Shown: positions 36,583 to 46,264 of the stretch, one piece after another
Layout: every line of letters starts with the position of its first letter
Position numbering within the stretch: position 1 is the first letter of the stretch
Source of the DNA: Pseudomonas sp. SL4(2022)
GTDB taxonomy: Bacteria > Pseudomonadota > Gammaproteobacteria > Pseudomonadales > Pseudomonadaceae
DNA length: 64,000 nucleotides
Assembly: GCF_026625725.1 (NCBI RefSeq)
Contig: NZ_CP113060.1
Span: 1,804,001 to 1,868,000, forward strand
Reading direction: 5' to 3'
The notes under the pieces: generated by a model
Database searches by the model: none
Told to the model about the DNA's origin: nothing
Seen by the model: the letters and a program-made list of their open reading frames with translations, nothing else
Program-made: the position numbers and the translations under genes

Positions 36583-37491
36583 ATGCAAGCGCTGTTGAAT
36601 GAAATTATTGATCAAGTCCGCCCGCTGATCGGGCAAGGGAAAGTGGCCGATTACATCCCGGCGCTGGCCGATGTGCCGGCCAACCAGCTGGGCATCGCGG
36701 TGTACAGCAACGACGGCGAGCTTTACTGCGCCGGTGATGCGCACACGCCGTTCTCGGTGCAGAGCATTTCCAAGGTGTTCAGCCTGGTGCAGGCGATTCA
36801 GCATTCCGGCGAGTCCATCTGGCAGCGTCTGGGCCATGAGCCGTCCGGCCAACCCTTCAACTCGCTGGTGCAGCTGGAGTTCGAGCGTGGCAAGCCGCGC
36901 AATCCATTTATCAATGCCGGCGCCCTGGTGATCTGCGACATCAATCAGTCGCGCTTTGCCGCGCCGGTGCTGTCGATGCGCGACTTCGTGCGCCGTTTGG
37001 CCGGCAATCCCGAGGTGGTGGTGGACCGGCACGTGGCTGAGTCGGAATACCAGTACCGTGCGCGCAACGCGGCGGCCGCCTACCTGATGCAGTCCTTCGG
37101 CAATTTTCACAATGATGTGGAAGCGGTGCTGCGCAGCTATTTCAGCTACTGCGCGCTGCGCATGAGCTGCGTCGACCTGGCGCGGGCCTTCTGTTTTCTG
37201 GCCAACGATGGCTTCTGCAAGCACAGCGGTCAACAGATCCTCAGTGCGCGGCAGAGCAAGCAGGTCAACGCAATCATGGCCACCAGCGGCCTGTATGACG
37301 AGGCAGGCAACTTCGCCTACCGCGTCGGCCTGCCGGGCAAGAGTGGTGTTGGCGGCGGTATTGTCGCCGTGGTGCCGGGGCGTTTCAGCGTGTGCGTGTG
37401 GTCACCGGAGCTGAACGCCGCCGGCAACTCCCTGGCCGGGATCAAGGCCCTGGAGCTGCTGAGTGAGCGGATCGGCTGGTCGGTGTTCTAG
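36583..37491 (+). CDS. glsB: Glutaminase (serine-dependent, GlsA/GlsB type)
   Basis: 302 residues, full length for this family (about 300-310). It is a beta-lactamase-like fold with the catalytic Ser-x-x-Lys in [12 protein letters not shown] near residue 65, [17 protein letters not shown], and the Tyr-containing [14 protein letters not shown]. The C-terminal [15 protein letters not shown] holds the second catalytic region. It hydrolyses L-glutamine to glutamate and ammonia. The ATG is assigned at 36583; the region upstream (36367-36582) has a CTGGCCATTGGCCAG palindrome but no identified regulator site. Its end abuts repeat copy B. Confidence 0.93.
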   Translation: MQALLNEIIDQVRPLIGQGKVADYIPALADVPANQLGIAVYSNDGELYCAGDAHTPFSVQSISKVFSLVQAIQHSGESIWQRLGHEPSGQPFNSLVQLEFERGKPRNPFINAGALVICDINQSRFAAPVLSMRDFVRRLAGNPEVVVDRHVAESEYQYRARNAAAAYLMQSFGNFHNDVEAVLRSYFSYCALRMSCVDLARAFCFLANDGFCKHSGQQILSARQSKQVNAIMATSGLYDEAGNFAYRVGLPGKSGVGGGIVAVVPGRFSVCVWSPELNAAGNSLAGIKALELLSERIGWSVF

Positions 37492-37497
37492 CGCGTC

Positions 37498-37714
37498 ACG
37501 ATCTGTTGCGCGTTGGTGATACTGCGTTAAAAACAGCCTCGGAAGCCGCTTGCGGCTAACGCGCTTCAGCACGACCCGAAGGGCGAGTGAAGCGAGTCAT
37601 GCTCATTTACAGTCGTAAACTCGCGTGCGAGCCCAGTCCGCTTCCTCGGCTGCTTTGACCAGCCGGAGGCTGTTACTACGTAGCGCCTTGTCTCACTCTA
37701 GCTCGCGAGATCGT
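37498..37714. repeat. Interspersed repeat, TCTCGCGAGCTAGAGT family, copy B
   Basis: A 217-base element in the orientation opposite to copy A. It begins ACGATCTGTTGCGCG and ends with the matching inverted AGATCGT (7-base ends). It carries the core ATGCTCATTTACAGTCGTAAA and the ACTCTAGCTCGCGAG end. It starts 7 bases after the glsB stop and fills the gap to the deaminase gene. The middle part (TCGCGTGCGAGCCCAGTCCGCTTC) is also in copy C. Confidence 0.8.
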
Positions 37715-37754
37715 AAACCCGCCCTGGGTGTCGTGGATTAGCCGACTACGCGTT

Positions 37755-39110
37755 TTACCCGGCAATCAGCTCCTTCGCCGCCTGGCGGTGATCGGCGATC
37801 AGCTTGGCCACATCCAGGCCTTCGATCTGGCCGTCAATCACCCGCCACTGGCCGCCGATCATCATCCGGTCGGCCTTGTCGGCGCCGCACAGCAGCAGCG
37901 CGGAAATCGGGTCGTGGCTGCCGGAGAAGCGCAGCTCATCCAGTTTGAAGAAGGCTAGGTCGGCCTGCTTGCCCACGGCCAGCTCGCCAATATCGCTGCG
38001 CCCCAGCAGCTTGGCCGAACCCTTGCTGGCCCAGCCCAGTACCAATTCCGGGGTGATTTTTTCGGCGCCGTAGCGCAGGCGCTGGATATACAAAGCCTGA
38101 CGCGCTTCGAGGATCATGTTCGAGGCATCGTTGGACGCCGAACCATCCACGCCGAGGCCGATCGGTGCGCCGGCCGCTTCCAGTTCAAGGGTCGGGCAGA
38201 TGCCCGAGGCCAGGCGCATATTCGAGCTTGGGCAGTGGCAGATACCGGTGCCGGCCTGGCCCAGGCGCGCAATTTCGTCCGGGTTGAAGTGGATGCCATG
38301 CGCCAGCCAGGTGCGTGAGCTGAGCCAGCCGACGCTGTCCAGATAGTCCACGGTGCGCAGGCCGAAGCGCTGCAGGCAGAAGTCCTCTTCATCGAGGGTT
38401 TCCGCCAGGTGGGTGTGCAGGCGTACGTCCAGCTCCTCGGCCAGTTCGGCGCTCTGGCGCATGATTTCCTGGGTTACCGAGAACGGTGAGCAGGGTGCCA
38501 GGGCGATCTGGATCTGCGCGCCGTCGCCGCGCTGGTGGTAGTCCTGGATCAAGCGCTGGCTGTCGGCCAGGATCACTTCGCCCTGTTGCACGGTCTGCTG
38601 CGGCGGCAGGCCGCCATCGGCCTCGCCCAGGCTCATCGAACCACGGGTGAGCATGGCGCGCATGCCCAGTTCGCGCACGGCTTCGACCTGTACATCGATG
38701 GCGTTTTCCAGGCCGCCGGGGAACAGGTAATGGTGATCCGCCGCGGTGCTGCAACCGGACAGCAGCAGTTCGGCCAGGGCTACTTTACTGGCCAGGGCGA
38801 GCTTCTCGGGCGTCAGGCGGGCCCATACCGGGTACAGGGTTTTCAGCCAGGGAAACAATGGCTGGTTGACCACCGGACCCCAGGCGCGGGTGAGGGTTTG
38901 ATAGAAGTGGTGGTGGGTGTTGATCAGGCCCGGCAGCACCACATGCTCGCGGGCATCGAAGGTGCGAGTGCAGGGTTGGCTCGGCTGCTGGCCGACGTTG
39001 AGCAGTTCGCTGATCACACCGTCTTCAATCACCAAGCCGCCGGCAGCGTCGAGGTTGTTGGCAGTGAAGATGGCGAGGGGGTTTTTGATCCAGATACGTG
39101 TAGCAGCCAT
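37755..39110 (-). CDS. 8-oxoguanine deaminase / amidohydrolase
   Basis: 451 residues, amidohydrolase-superfamily (TRZ/ATZ) deaminase. Metal ligands are visible: NTHHHFYQTLTR near residue 63, RLHTHLAETLDEEDF about 233, and HGIHF with the GVDGSASNDASNM Asp. The nearest characterised relatives are the 8-oxoguanine deaminases of Pseudomonas (PA0142-type), which convert 8-oxoguanine to urate. Hydroxyatrazine-type hydrolases are a close alternative. It is a single-gene unit, with GAGGAG ahead of the ATG. The upstream 169 bases before the next gene hold no obvious element. Confidence 0.88.
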   Translation of the reverse strand: MAATRIWIKNPLAIFTANNLDAAGGLVIEDGVISELLNVGQQPSQPCTRTFDAREHVVLPGLINTHHHFYQTLTRAWGPVVNQPLFPWLKTLYPVWARLTPEKLALASKVALAELLLSGCSTAADHHYLFPGGLENAIDVQVEAVRELGMRAMLTRGSMSLGEADGGLPPQQTVQQGEVILADSQRLIQDYHQRGDGAQIQIALAPCSPFSVTQEIMRQSAELAEELDVRLHTHLAETLDEEDFCLQRFGLRTVDYLDSVGWLSSRTWLAHGIHFNPDEIARLGQAGTGICHCPSSNMRLASGICPTLELEAAGAPIGLGVDGSASNDASNMILEARQALYIQRLRYGAEKITPELVLGWASKGSAKLLGRSDIGELAVGKQADLAFFKLDELRFSGSHDPISALLLCGADKADRMMIGGQWRVIDGQIEGLDVAKLIADHRQAAKELIAG

Positions 39111-39279
39111 TGAGTTGGCTCCTCTGAAGTGGGGTTCAGGTTAGCCAGCTCAGTGTTTACCCTGTCTGCTGATCCAGGTGCGCGGCCGGCGCAGGTGGCC
39201 GGGCGTGGCGCAAAAGATAGCGCCGTAATCTGCCTGCGGCAAGAGCGCATGGCAGAATTTCTGACCACGAGGTCAGTGC

Positions 39280-39735
39280 TTAGAATAGCTTGCGGTACTG
39301 CACAAACCCCGAGCGCTCGGCGATGCGCTCATACAGCAGCATGGCCTTGGCGTTGCTCTCATGGGTCAGCCAGTGCACCCGTGAACAGCCGTGCTGTTTG
39401 GCCTGCTGGTAGACGTATTCGATTAGCTGGCGCCCGGCACCGTTGCTGCGCACGTCCTTGCCGATAAACAGGTCCTGCAGGTAGCAGTAGTCGCCGGTGG
39501 TCCAAGTCGATCGATGGTAGATCCAGTGCACCAAACCGATCGGCTGGCCTTCGTGCCAGGCCAGCGCGGCGTGCATCGGTTCGGCCGGATCGAGAAAGCG
39601 CTGCCAGGTGGTGTCGCTGGTCGCTGTGGCGATCTCGGTCATATAGAACCGTTGATAGCCCTGCCACAGCGGCAGCCAGACCGCATGATCGGCGGCAGTC
39701 ACAGGGCGGATCTCGACGGGGATGCGAACGGGCAT
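39280..39735 (-). CDS. GNAT-family N-acetyltransferase (paralogue of 47126-47569)
   Basis: 151 residues. It has the GNAT motif A (LQDLFIGKDVRSNGAGRQLIEYV, acetyl-CoA loop) and the preceding strand ALAWHEGQPIGLVHWIYH, ending LYERIAERSGFVQYRKLF. The protein matches that at 47126-47569 along its whole length, with the same openings (EIRPVTAADHA) and ends, so they are paralogues within the window. Substrate unknown. GGAG lies upstream of the ATG. Confidence 0.85.
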   Translation of the reverse strand: MPVRIPVEIRPVTAADHAVWLPLWQGYQRFYMTEIATATSDTTWQRFLDPAEPMHAALAWHEGQPIGLVHWIYHRSTWTTGDYCYLQDLFIGKDVRSNGAGRQLIEYVYQQAKQHGCSRVHWLTHESNAKAMLLYERIAERSGFVQYRKLF

Positions 39736-39793
39736 GGCGACACTCTCCTTGGCTGGGTAAAACCCTTACAGCCTAGCCGTAAGGGCCCAAGCT

Positions 39794-40780
39794 TCAATCG
39801 GCGCGTTCACCACAGACATCCAGGGCGAACCAGTGTTCGACTTCGGCCTGGCTCAGGCCCACACCGAGCAGGGCGAACAGCTTGCCCAGCGCCGCTTCGC
39901 GGGTCATGCCGCCGGCGGAAATCAGCCCGGCGCTGGCCAGTTGACTGCCGGCGGCATACACGCCGAATTCGACATGGCCGTGCGGGCACTGGCTGATAGC
40001 CGCCAGCACTACGCCACGTGCATGGGCGGCCTTGAGCACATCGAGCAGTTCAGCGTTGTCTGACGGGCCTGTGCCGCTGCCATAGCACTCCAGCAGCAGG
40101 CCTTGCACGCCGCTGTCCAGCAGGGCGCGCACGTGGTTTGCCTGGATACCGGGGTAAAACGGCAGTACGGCCAGATTGACCGGTTGTCGCGTCTGGCGGT
40201 AATCGATAGTCGCCGGGATGCTCTCGGCGCGGGCGCTCTGGCGCTGACGCGGCAGCACGTGAAAGGCGTCGAAGGCATCGCTGCGCAGTTTGCTGACCCG
40301 TGCGCCGTGCAGCAGCGCACCGTTGAAATACAGGTGCACACCGTGCGCGACGCCGGCCTGCAGCGCGCGCATGGCGCCGAACAGGTTGCCCCAGGCATCG
40401 CTGCCCTCGGCACCGGCCGGCAGCATCGAACCGCTGAGAATCACTGGTACGGGCAAACCCAGCAGCAGAAAGCTCAGGGCGGCAGCGCTGTAGGCCAGGG
40501 TGTCGGTGCCGTGCAGCAGCAGTACGCCATCGCAGCCGTCCTGCTCGATGCCGGCGCGAATCGCCGCGACCATCGCCAGCCAGTTGTGCTGGTTCATATT
40601 GGCGCTGTCGATTGGCGGCAGCAGCTCGCGGAAGGTCCATTGCGGCAGCGGCTGAGACTCCAGCGCTTGCTGGCGGCGCAGGCGCTCATCGAAACCGGAC
40701 GCTGGGGCCAGGCCCGTGGCGCTCATTTGCATACCGATGGTGCCACCGGTGTAGAGCACCAGAAGATTGCTACAACCCAT
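39794..40780 (-). CDS. ansA: L-asparaginase, type I (cytosolic)
   Basis: 328 residues from ATG 40780 (GGAG upstream). The first catalytic Thr is in LVLYTGGTIGM, the second motif in GVLLLHGTDTLAYSAAAL, and LSGSMLPAGAEGSDAWGNL follows. There is no signal peptide, which fits the cytosolic AnsA type rather than periplasmic AnsB glutaminase-asparaginase. It hydrolyses asparagine to aspartate and ammonia. It lies 79 bases after the alanine symporter and is separated from it by a terminator, so it has its own promoter. Confidence 0.9.
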   Translation of the reverse strand: MGCSNLLVLYTGGTIGMQMSATGLAPASGFDERLRRQQALESQPLPQWTFRELLPPIDSANMNQHNWLAMVAAIRAGIEQDGCDGVLLLHGTDTLAYSAAALSFLLLGLPVPVILSGSMLPAGAEGSDAWGNLFGAMRALQAGVAHGVHLYFNGALLHGARVSKLRSDAFDAFHVLPRQRQSARAESIPATIDYRQTRQPVNLAVLPFYPGIQANHVRALLDSGVQGLLLECYGSGTGPSDNAELLDVLKAAHARGVVLAAISQCPHGHVEFGVYAAGSQLASAGLISAGGMTREAALGKLFALLGVGLSQAEVEHWFALDVCGERAD

Positions 40781-40814
40781 CAGGGGTCTCCGTACTTTCA
40801 TTGTTCTTATAAGA

Positions 40815-40839
40815 AAACAGGGGGCCAAGCCCCCTGTTT
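40815..40839 (-). terminator. Intrinsic terminator of the alanine symporter gene
   Basis: AAACAGGGGG and CCCCCTGTTT form a perfect 10-base stem with a 5-base loop. On the minus strand TTCTTATAAG follows, giving a short T-rich stretch. Confidence 0.75.
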
Positions 40840-40859
40840 ATCACAGCTATTACAGCGAC

Positions 40860-42302
40860 TTAGCGCTGATGCACGCTGTTGCCGATTTCCGCATGGTTGG
40901 CCGGGGCGTTTTGCGCCGCGTTTGGCCAGGCGGCTGGGTCGAGGTCCAGATCAGCGAAGTTTTTCGCATCGAATACTGGGGACTCTACACCGGCTTTGCG
41001 CTGGTCGTCATAGTCGCGCATCAGGCGCAGGCCAGTCTTGAACAGCAGGAACATGGCGGTCAGGTTGACCAATGCCAGCAGACCCATGGTTACGTCGGCG
41101 AAGCCGAATACGGTCGACAGGTCCTGCATCGAGCCCCACAGCACCAGCGCAATCACCATCACGCGGTACAGCTGCAGCAACCAGCGCTTCTTGCTGAAGA
41201 AGCTCAGGGCGTTCTCACCCAGGTAGTAGTTGTACACCAGGGTGGTGAAGACGAAGAGCAGCAGCGCCATGCTGACGAACACGCGGCCCCATTCGCCAAC
41301 TTCGGCTGCCAGAGCGGTTTGGGTCAGAACGACGCCCGCCATTTCGCTACCCGGCTGATACACGCCCGACAGCAGGATGATCAGCGCGGTGCTGGTGCAT
41401 ACCAGAATGGTGTCGATAAACACGCTGAGCGACTGCACGATACCCTGAGCGGCCGGGTGCTTGACCTCGGCGACGGCGGCTACGTTTGGCGCACTGCCCA
41501 GGCCCGCTTCGTTGGAGAACAGGCCGCGTTTCACGCCCATGAGGATGGCCGCACCGATACCGCCGGCGAAAGCTGGCTCCAGGCCGAAGGCGCTACGCAC
41601 GATCAGGGCCAGGGTTTCTGGTACTTCGGTGATGTTCATGCCCAGTACCACCAGCGCCATGCCGATGTAGGAGAACGCCATGATCGGTACCAGCACGTCA
41701 GCCATGCTGGCGATGCGCTTGATGCCGCCGAAGATGATCAAGCCGATGACCGCGACCAGTACCAGACCGCTGACATAGGTCGGCAGGCCGAAGGTGTCAT
41801 GCAGCGAAGTGGCGACGGTGTAGGACTGTACGGCGTTAAAGCCGAAGCCGAAGGTCACCAGCAGCAGGATTGAGAACACCACCGCCATCCAGCGCTGACC
41901 CAGGCCGTGCAGGATGTAGAAAGCCGGGCCACCACGGTAGGTGCCATCAGCCTCGCGGCGCTTGTACAGCTGCGCCAGGGAGCATTCGAAGTAGCTAGTG
42001 GCCATACCGAGCAGCGCCACCAGCCACATCCAGAATACGGCGCCAGGGCCGCCGAGCATGATCGCCACGGCGACGCCGGCGATGTTGCCGGCCCCTACGC
42101 GGCCAGCGACCGACAGCATCAGTGCTTGAAACGAGCTGAGCTGGCCTGGCTGGCGCTCAAAGGCTTCGGCGAAGATGCGGAACATGTCGCCGAAGTAACG
42201 GAATTGGACGAAACGCGAGCGAATCGAGAAGTACAGACCGAGCCCGACCAGGGCGACGATGAGGACCTTGCTCCAGAGCAGGTCGTTGAGCAGATCGAGC
42301 AT
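40860..42302 (-). CDS. Sodium:alanine symporter (AGCS/DagA family)
   Basis: 480 residues with about eleven membrane segments. AGCS features are ALGLGLYFSIRSRFVQFRYFG near the start, SVAGRVGAGNIAGVAVAIMLGGPGAVFWMW in segment 2-3, GVKRGLFSNEAGLGSAPNVAAVAEVKHPAAQGI, and LVYNYYLGENALSFF. These are the known sodium and substrate regions. It imports alanine or glycine with sodium. The C-terminal tail is soluble, Asp-rich and about 40 residues long. It is transcribed alone, divergent from an XRE regulator that may control it. Confidence 0.92.
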   Translation of the reverse strand: MLDLLNDLLWSKVLIVALVGLGLYFSIRSRFVQFRYFGDMFRIFAEAFERQPGQLSSFQALMLSVAGRVGAGNIAGVAVAIMLGGPGAVFWMWLVALLGMATSYFECSLAQLYKRREADGTYRGGPAFYILHGLGQRWMAVVFSILLLVTFGFGFNAVQSYTVATSLHDTFGLPTYVSGLVLVAVIGLIIFGGIKRIASMADVLVPIMAFSYIGMALVVLGMNITEVPETLALIVRSAFGLEPAFAGGIGAAILMGVKRGLFSNEAGLGSAPNVAAVAEVKHPAAQGIVQSLSVFIDTILVCTSTALIILLSGVYQPGSEMAGVVLTQTALAAEVGEWGRVFVSMALLLFVFTTLVYNYYLGENALSFFSKKRWLLQLYRVMVIALVLWGSMQDLSTVFGFADVTMGLLALVNLTAMFLLFKTGLRLMRDYDDQRKAGVESPVFDAKNFADLDLDPAAWPNAAQNAPANHAEIGNSVHQR

Positions 42303-42465
42303 GATGAGGTTGCCTCTCTTGTTGTTTTAGATAGGTTGACACCGCGCCACCGTGCGGCCCCGGCATGGTTGTGCAAGGGCCTTTGCCGTGCAATTTCGCG
42401 GGTGGCGGCGACCTGACGCGAGTTGATGCTAGAATCGCGTCGCTCGCATCACCTGGAAATTCGCC

Positions 42466-43284
42466 ATGTCCGACTGCCTAGGGCTCAATCTCAAGCTGTT
42501 GTGCAGTCACTACCGGTCCATCGCCGAGGTGTGCCGCAAGCTGGCGATCAACCGTGCCCAGTTCAACAAATACCTCAGCGGACAGAGCCGGCCGACGGCC
42601 TACAACCTCAAGCGTATCTGCGATTTCTTCGGTGTTGAGGCGTACGAACTGAGTCTGCCGGCCGAGCAGTTCGCCGACCTGATTGGCGCCCGTACACCGG
42701 ATCAGCTCGCGGGCAATCGCAGCGACGCCTTGCTGGAACTGCTCAAGCCGTTGCGCGCGCATGCCGGCAACCTGTCGCGCTATTGCGGTTACTACTTCGA
42801 GTACTCCAACTGCATGTCGGTGCCGGGCACCGTGCTGTTGTCGCTGGTGCAGCTGTGGGAAGAAGACGGCGATTTTCTCTTCGAACGCCAGGAACGTCAG
42901 GAACGTTCCGCCAGTGCCGATGTGCAGGGTGAGGACTGGGTGCGCTGCCGTTACCTGGGCGCGGCCTTCCAGCTGCAGGACCGATTGTTTCTGATGGACT
43001 ATGAATCGCTGACCCTCAACGAGATGAGCCAGACCATCCTCATCCCCAGCTACAAGAGCCGCATCACCCGCCTCAATGGCCTGAAAACCGGCGTCTCCAG
43101 CGGCGACCGCCGTAGCCCGGCCTGCACCCGCGTGGTGTGGGAATACCTGGGCACGGAGATCAACCGCATCAGCGCCTACCGCCAGGTGCGCCTGTACCGC
43201 CCGGACGATCCACGGATCGACGATGACGTGCGCCAGCGCCTGGCCGACGCACCGCTGAAGAACGGCTTGTTTGAGATCGAGTGA
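42466..43284 (+). CDS. XRE-family transcriptional regulator with large C-terminal domain
   Basis: 272 residues. An N-terminal helix-turn-helix (RSIAEVCRKLAINRAQFNKYLSGQSRPTAYNLKRICDFFGV, about 20-62) is followed by about 200 residues without a named domain. That part has mixed strands and helices (GYYFEYSNCMSVPGTVLLSLVQLWEE, QTILIPSYKSRITRLNGLKTGVS). The DNA-binding part is of the XRE/Cro type. The ligand domain is unlike typical cupin or peptidase partners. It is divergent from the alanine symporter with 163 bases between, so regulation of that gene is plausible but unproven. Confidence 0.8.
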   Translation: MSDCLGLNLKLLCSHYRSIAEVCRKLAINRAQFNKYLSGQSRPTAYNLKRICDFFGVEAYELSLPAEQFADLIGARTPDQLAGNRSDALLELLKPLRAHAGNLSRYCGYYFEYSNCMSVPGTVLLSLVQLWEEDGDFLFERQERQERSASADVQGEDWVRCRYLGAAFQLQDRLFLMDYESLTLNEMSQTILIPSYKSRITRLNGLKTGVSSGDRRSPACTRVVWEYLGTEINRISAYRQVRLYRPDDPRIDDDVRQRLADAPLKNGLFEIE

Positions 43285-43360
43285 GTCACTGGGCCGGTCC
43301 GCGTGATGGCGTGAGCTGCAGCCCTCAGGTCCATCACCACAGCGGGGCGCGTTGTTGCTG

Positions 43361-46264
43361 TCAGAACCCCATTTGCCATTGCGCGACAATCGCGTGGTTC
43401 TGCGCGTTGCTGCCCAACTCGCCGCTGTAACCCATGCTGAGGCTTTGGGTGCTGCTCAGGTCGATGTTGACGCCGGTATCGAGCAGCAGGCTGTTGCGGT
43501 CCAGGGCGCTGCCTTCGACGCTGAAGGCGCTGCCGCCGCTGAGGAAGGACTGGCGGGTCGTGCTGTCGACGTTACCGTAGGTGTGGCGCCAGGCCGCTGA
43601 TAGATACGGGGTGAACGGCGTGCCGTTCGCCAGCCTGTTGAGGTGGGCCAGGCGCACACCGAAGGTGCTGGTGAGGTTGCCTTGGTCCTGGTCATCCACC
43701 TGCAGTGCGGCGGCGCCGCCTTTTTCGTCGTAGCTGTCGCGGGCATAGTACTGGTAGCCCAGGGCGGCAAAGGGTTCAGCCTGCAACTTACCACTGCCCA
43801 TGGCGTAGCCCAGCTCGCTGAAGGCCTGGAAGCTCTCGGCATCATAGCGGCCACGCAGGCGGTCGCTGAAGCCGGCAAAGGCCACTTCGCGTTTGCTTTG
43901 ACCATCGTGAAGGCTGTAGGCCACGCCCAGACGTAAAGCCAGTGGGCCGCTTTGGCGCAGGCTGTAGACGCCCAGATGCATGCTGTCGGTATCACCGTTG
44001 AAACCGCTGCCAGCTTCCAGATCGGTACGTGAATACCCGCCAAGCACGCCCAGGCGCCAGTCGCCAGCCACAGCCCAATCCACGCCGGCTATGGCGCCGC
44101 GAGACTCGCTGTCCAGGTCGTGGCCACTCTGACTGCCGTCGAGGCGGCCGCGGCTACCCAGTGCCTGGACCCAGAGCCGACCGCGCGCGGAAGGGTCATT
44201 GAGATTGCGGGCTCCGGTCGGCACGCCCGTGGCCGCCAGCAGCGGACCATCCTCCAGTAATCGTGAACTCTGCAGGTTGCCGCCCAGACCACTGCTGAAA
44301 GATTGCATAGCACCGAGCATGACGCCGCTGACCTGGCTTGTGCTGCCCAGGGTGCTGCCAGCCAGGCTGGCGTTGTTCGGCGCGGCCAGCTGGTTCAAGG
44401 CCTCGCGGGCTTCGCCGGTGCTGCGGGTGACCAGGGCGTTATAGAGCTGCGGGCTGCCCTGGGCGCTGATGCTGCCGGCGACCTTGGCGCCGTTGCCATT
44501 GCCGGCCACGTCGGCGAAGGCGACATCATTGCGGTGCAGGTCCAGCTCCACGCTGTCAGCGGCGTAACGCAGGGTCGGGGTGAGGAAGGCGAAATTGCTG
44601 GTGACGCTGGCGAAGCGACCGCTGACGCCAGCATCGGCCTGGATTACTTGATAGTGGCGGGTGTTCGGGTAGCTGCCGGCGCTGGCGCGCACCTCCAGGC
44701 GGGCGCCATCGAGGGCGACGTGGCCGTCGGCCAGCAGCGGGCTGTGGCTGCCATCGGCGGATACAGCGAAGGCCAGGGTGGAGCCGGCGGCCAGGTTGAG
44801 GTGATGGACATGACCGCCACCGGCGTAGGTACCGCCGGCGTGGATATCGAGGGTGCCGCCGATACGACCGAGGTTTACCAACTCGGCACCGGCGAGCACA
44901 CGGCCGCCTTCGCTGAAGTCATGGCTGTCGAGGGTCCAGCGCCCGGCCTTGACCGCTAGCCATTCAATGTTGACGCTGTTGCCGAAGCTGCCGCCAGCGG
45001 TGTCATCCAGGCTCAGAACATCGCGGCCCGCGCCGCCGTCCACCCGGCCGACGAATTGGCTGCCACTGCGCAGGGTCAGGCTGTCGGCGCCGCCGCCCAG
45101 ATCCAGGGCCACGCCGCCGGTGCTGCTGATCAGGCCGCTGTTGATCACGGTGTCGTTCTGCCCGCCGATGATGCGCACGGCATCGCCGCCCAGACCGAGG
45201 ATCTGCCCGACGTTCTCCAGGTAGGTGGCGTAGGGTGCCCCGCCAGTGGCGCTGTCGTCGATGAGGATGGCGTTGGCCGCGCCGCTGATGGTCGCGCCAG
45301 CGCGGTTGTAGATCGTGCCGCCGCCCATGGCGATGCCTTCGCTGGTGTTGGCCGAGCCGTCCTTGAAGCCGCCGGCGCCGGTGCCTTCGATGATGCCGTG
45401 GTTGTCGATCCAGCCTTCGCCATCGATGTCCACGCCATCGCCGTCACCGTCCGCTACCAGGCCGTTGTAAGCGCCGCTGATGCGTCCGTAGTTGGTAACG
45501 CGGCCGTTGCCATCGGAGCCGAACCCCGAGCCATTGCGGCCGATCACCACGCCGCTGGCATGGTTGATCAGCTCGGCGCCAACATCGGTGGTGATGCCGT
45601 GGCGGCCGCCGGAAAGGGTGCCGTGGTTTTCCACCTTGCCGCCGCTGGAGGCGTCGAAGTCGATGCCATCGTACTTGGCGTCGGCGTTGCTCATGTCACC
45701 GCTACTGATGGTGCCGTGGTTGATGATGGTGGCGTTGTTGCCGACGCGCATGGCGTCTTCCTTCACGCCGCGTATCAGGCCGGTGGCGCGGTTGGTGATG
45801 TCGATCTGCACATTGGTCTTGAGGTCCTTGAGCATGATCGCGCGGTCGGTCTGGGAGATGAGGGTGCCGGCGTTGTCGATGCTCACGCGGGTGCCGGCCA
45901 GGTTGCCGCTGATGCGGATGCCCTGTTTGGCGGCGTCGATGGTGGCGCCTTCGCGGTTGATGATCTGGTATGTGCGTGCGGGGTTGCTGCCCGAGCTGTC
46001 GAGGCCGCGGTCGCCAGTGGACTTGATCAGGCCGCGGTTATCGACGATCACCCCGGTGCCGCTGGTGGCGTTCTTCAGCTCCACGCTCTTGCCGCTGGTG
46101 GTGATGCTGCCCGTGCCGTCGACCTGCAGGGTGGTTTCTCCGCTGAGTACCTGACCGGTTGTGGTGGCACTGTCCACCGTGACGGTGGCGGCCCCGGCCA
46201 GGGAGGTGACGCCGCATACGGCGAGGGCGATGCAGTGGGCGAGCGGAGCACGCGTGCGGTTCAT
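43361..46264 (-). CDS. Type Va autotransporter, beta-helix passenger
   Basis: 967 residues from ATG 46264 (AAGG upstream). A signal peptide (HCIALAVCGVTSLAGA) is followed by a Gly/Asn-rich passenger of about 600 residues made of short parallel-helix repeats (VENHGTLSGG, INHGTISSGD, VTNYGRISGA). The C-terminal autotransporter barrel occupies about 690-967 with SRGRLWVQALGSRGRLDGS and ends AIVAQWQMGF, with the terminal Phe needed for BAM insertion. No serine-protease or lipase motif is seen in the passenger. It is probably an adhesin or biofilm surface protein. The frame continues to 46807, but that extension has no support. Confidence 0.9.
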   Translation of the reverse strand: MNRTRAPLAHCIALAVCGVTSLAGAATVTVDSATTTGQVLSGETTLQVDGTGSITTSGKSVELKNATSGTGVIVDNRGLIKSTGDRGLDSSGSNPARTYQIINREGATIDAAKQGIRISGNLAGTRVSIDNAGTLISQTDRAIMLKDLKTNVQIDITNRATGLIRGVKEDAMRVGNNATIINHGTISSGDMSNADAKYDGIDFDASSGGKVENHGTLSGGRHGITTDVGAELINHASGVVIGRNGSGFGSDGNGRVTNYGRISGAYNGLVADGDGDGVDIDGEGWIDNHGIIEGTGAGGFKDGSANTSEGIAMGGGTIYNRAGATISGAANAILIDDSATGGAPYATYLENVGQILGLGGDAVRIIGGQNDTVINSGLISSTGGVALDLGGGADSLTLRSGSQFVGRVDGGAGRDVLSLDDTAGGSFGNSVNIEWLAVKAGRWTLDSHDFSEGGRVLAGAELVNLGRIGGTLDIHAGGTYAGGGHVHHLNLAAGSTLAFAVSADGSHSPLLADGHVALDGARLEVRASAGSYPNTRHYQVIQADAGVSGRFASVTSNFAFLTPTLRYAADSVELDLHRNDVAFADVAGNGNGAKVAGSISAQGSPQLYNALVTRSTGEAREALNQLAAPNNASLAGSTLGSTSQVSGVMLGAMQSFSSGLGGNLQSSRLLEDGPLLAATGVPTGARNLNDPSARGRLWVQALGSRGRLDGSQSGHDLDSESRGAIAGVDWAVAGDWRLGVLGGYSRTDLEAGSGFNGDTDSMHLGVYSLRQSGPLALRLGVAYSLHDGQSKREVAFAGFSDRLRGRYDAESFQAFSELGYAMGSGKLQAEPFAALGYQYYARDSYDEKGGAAALQVDDQDQGNLTSTFGVRLAHLNRLANGTPFTPYLSAAWRHTYGNVDSTTRQSFLSGGSAFSVEGSALDRNSLLLDTGVNIDLSSTQSLSMGYSGELGSNAQNHAIVAQWQMGF

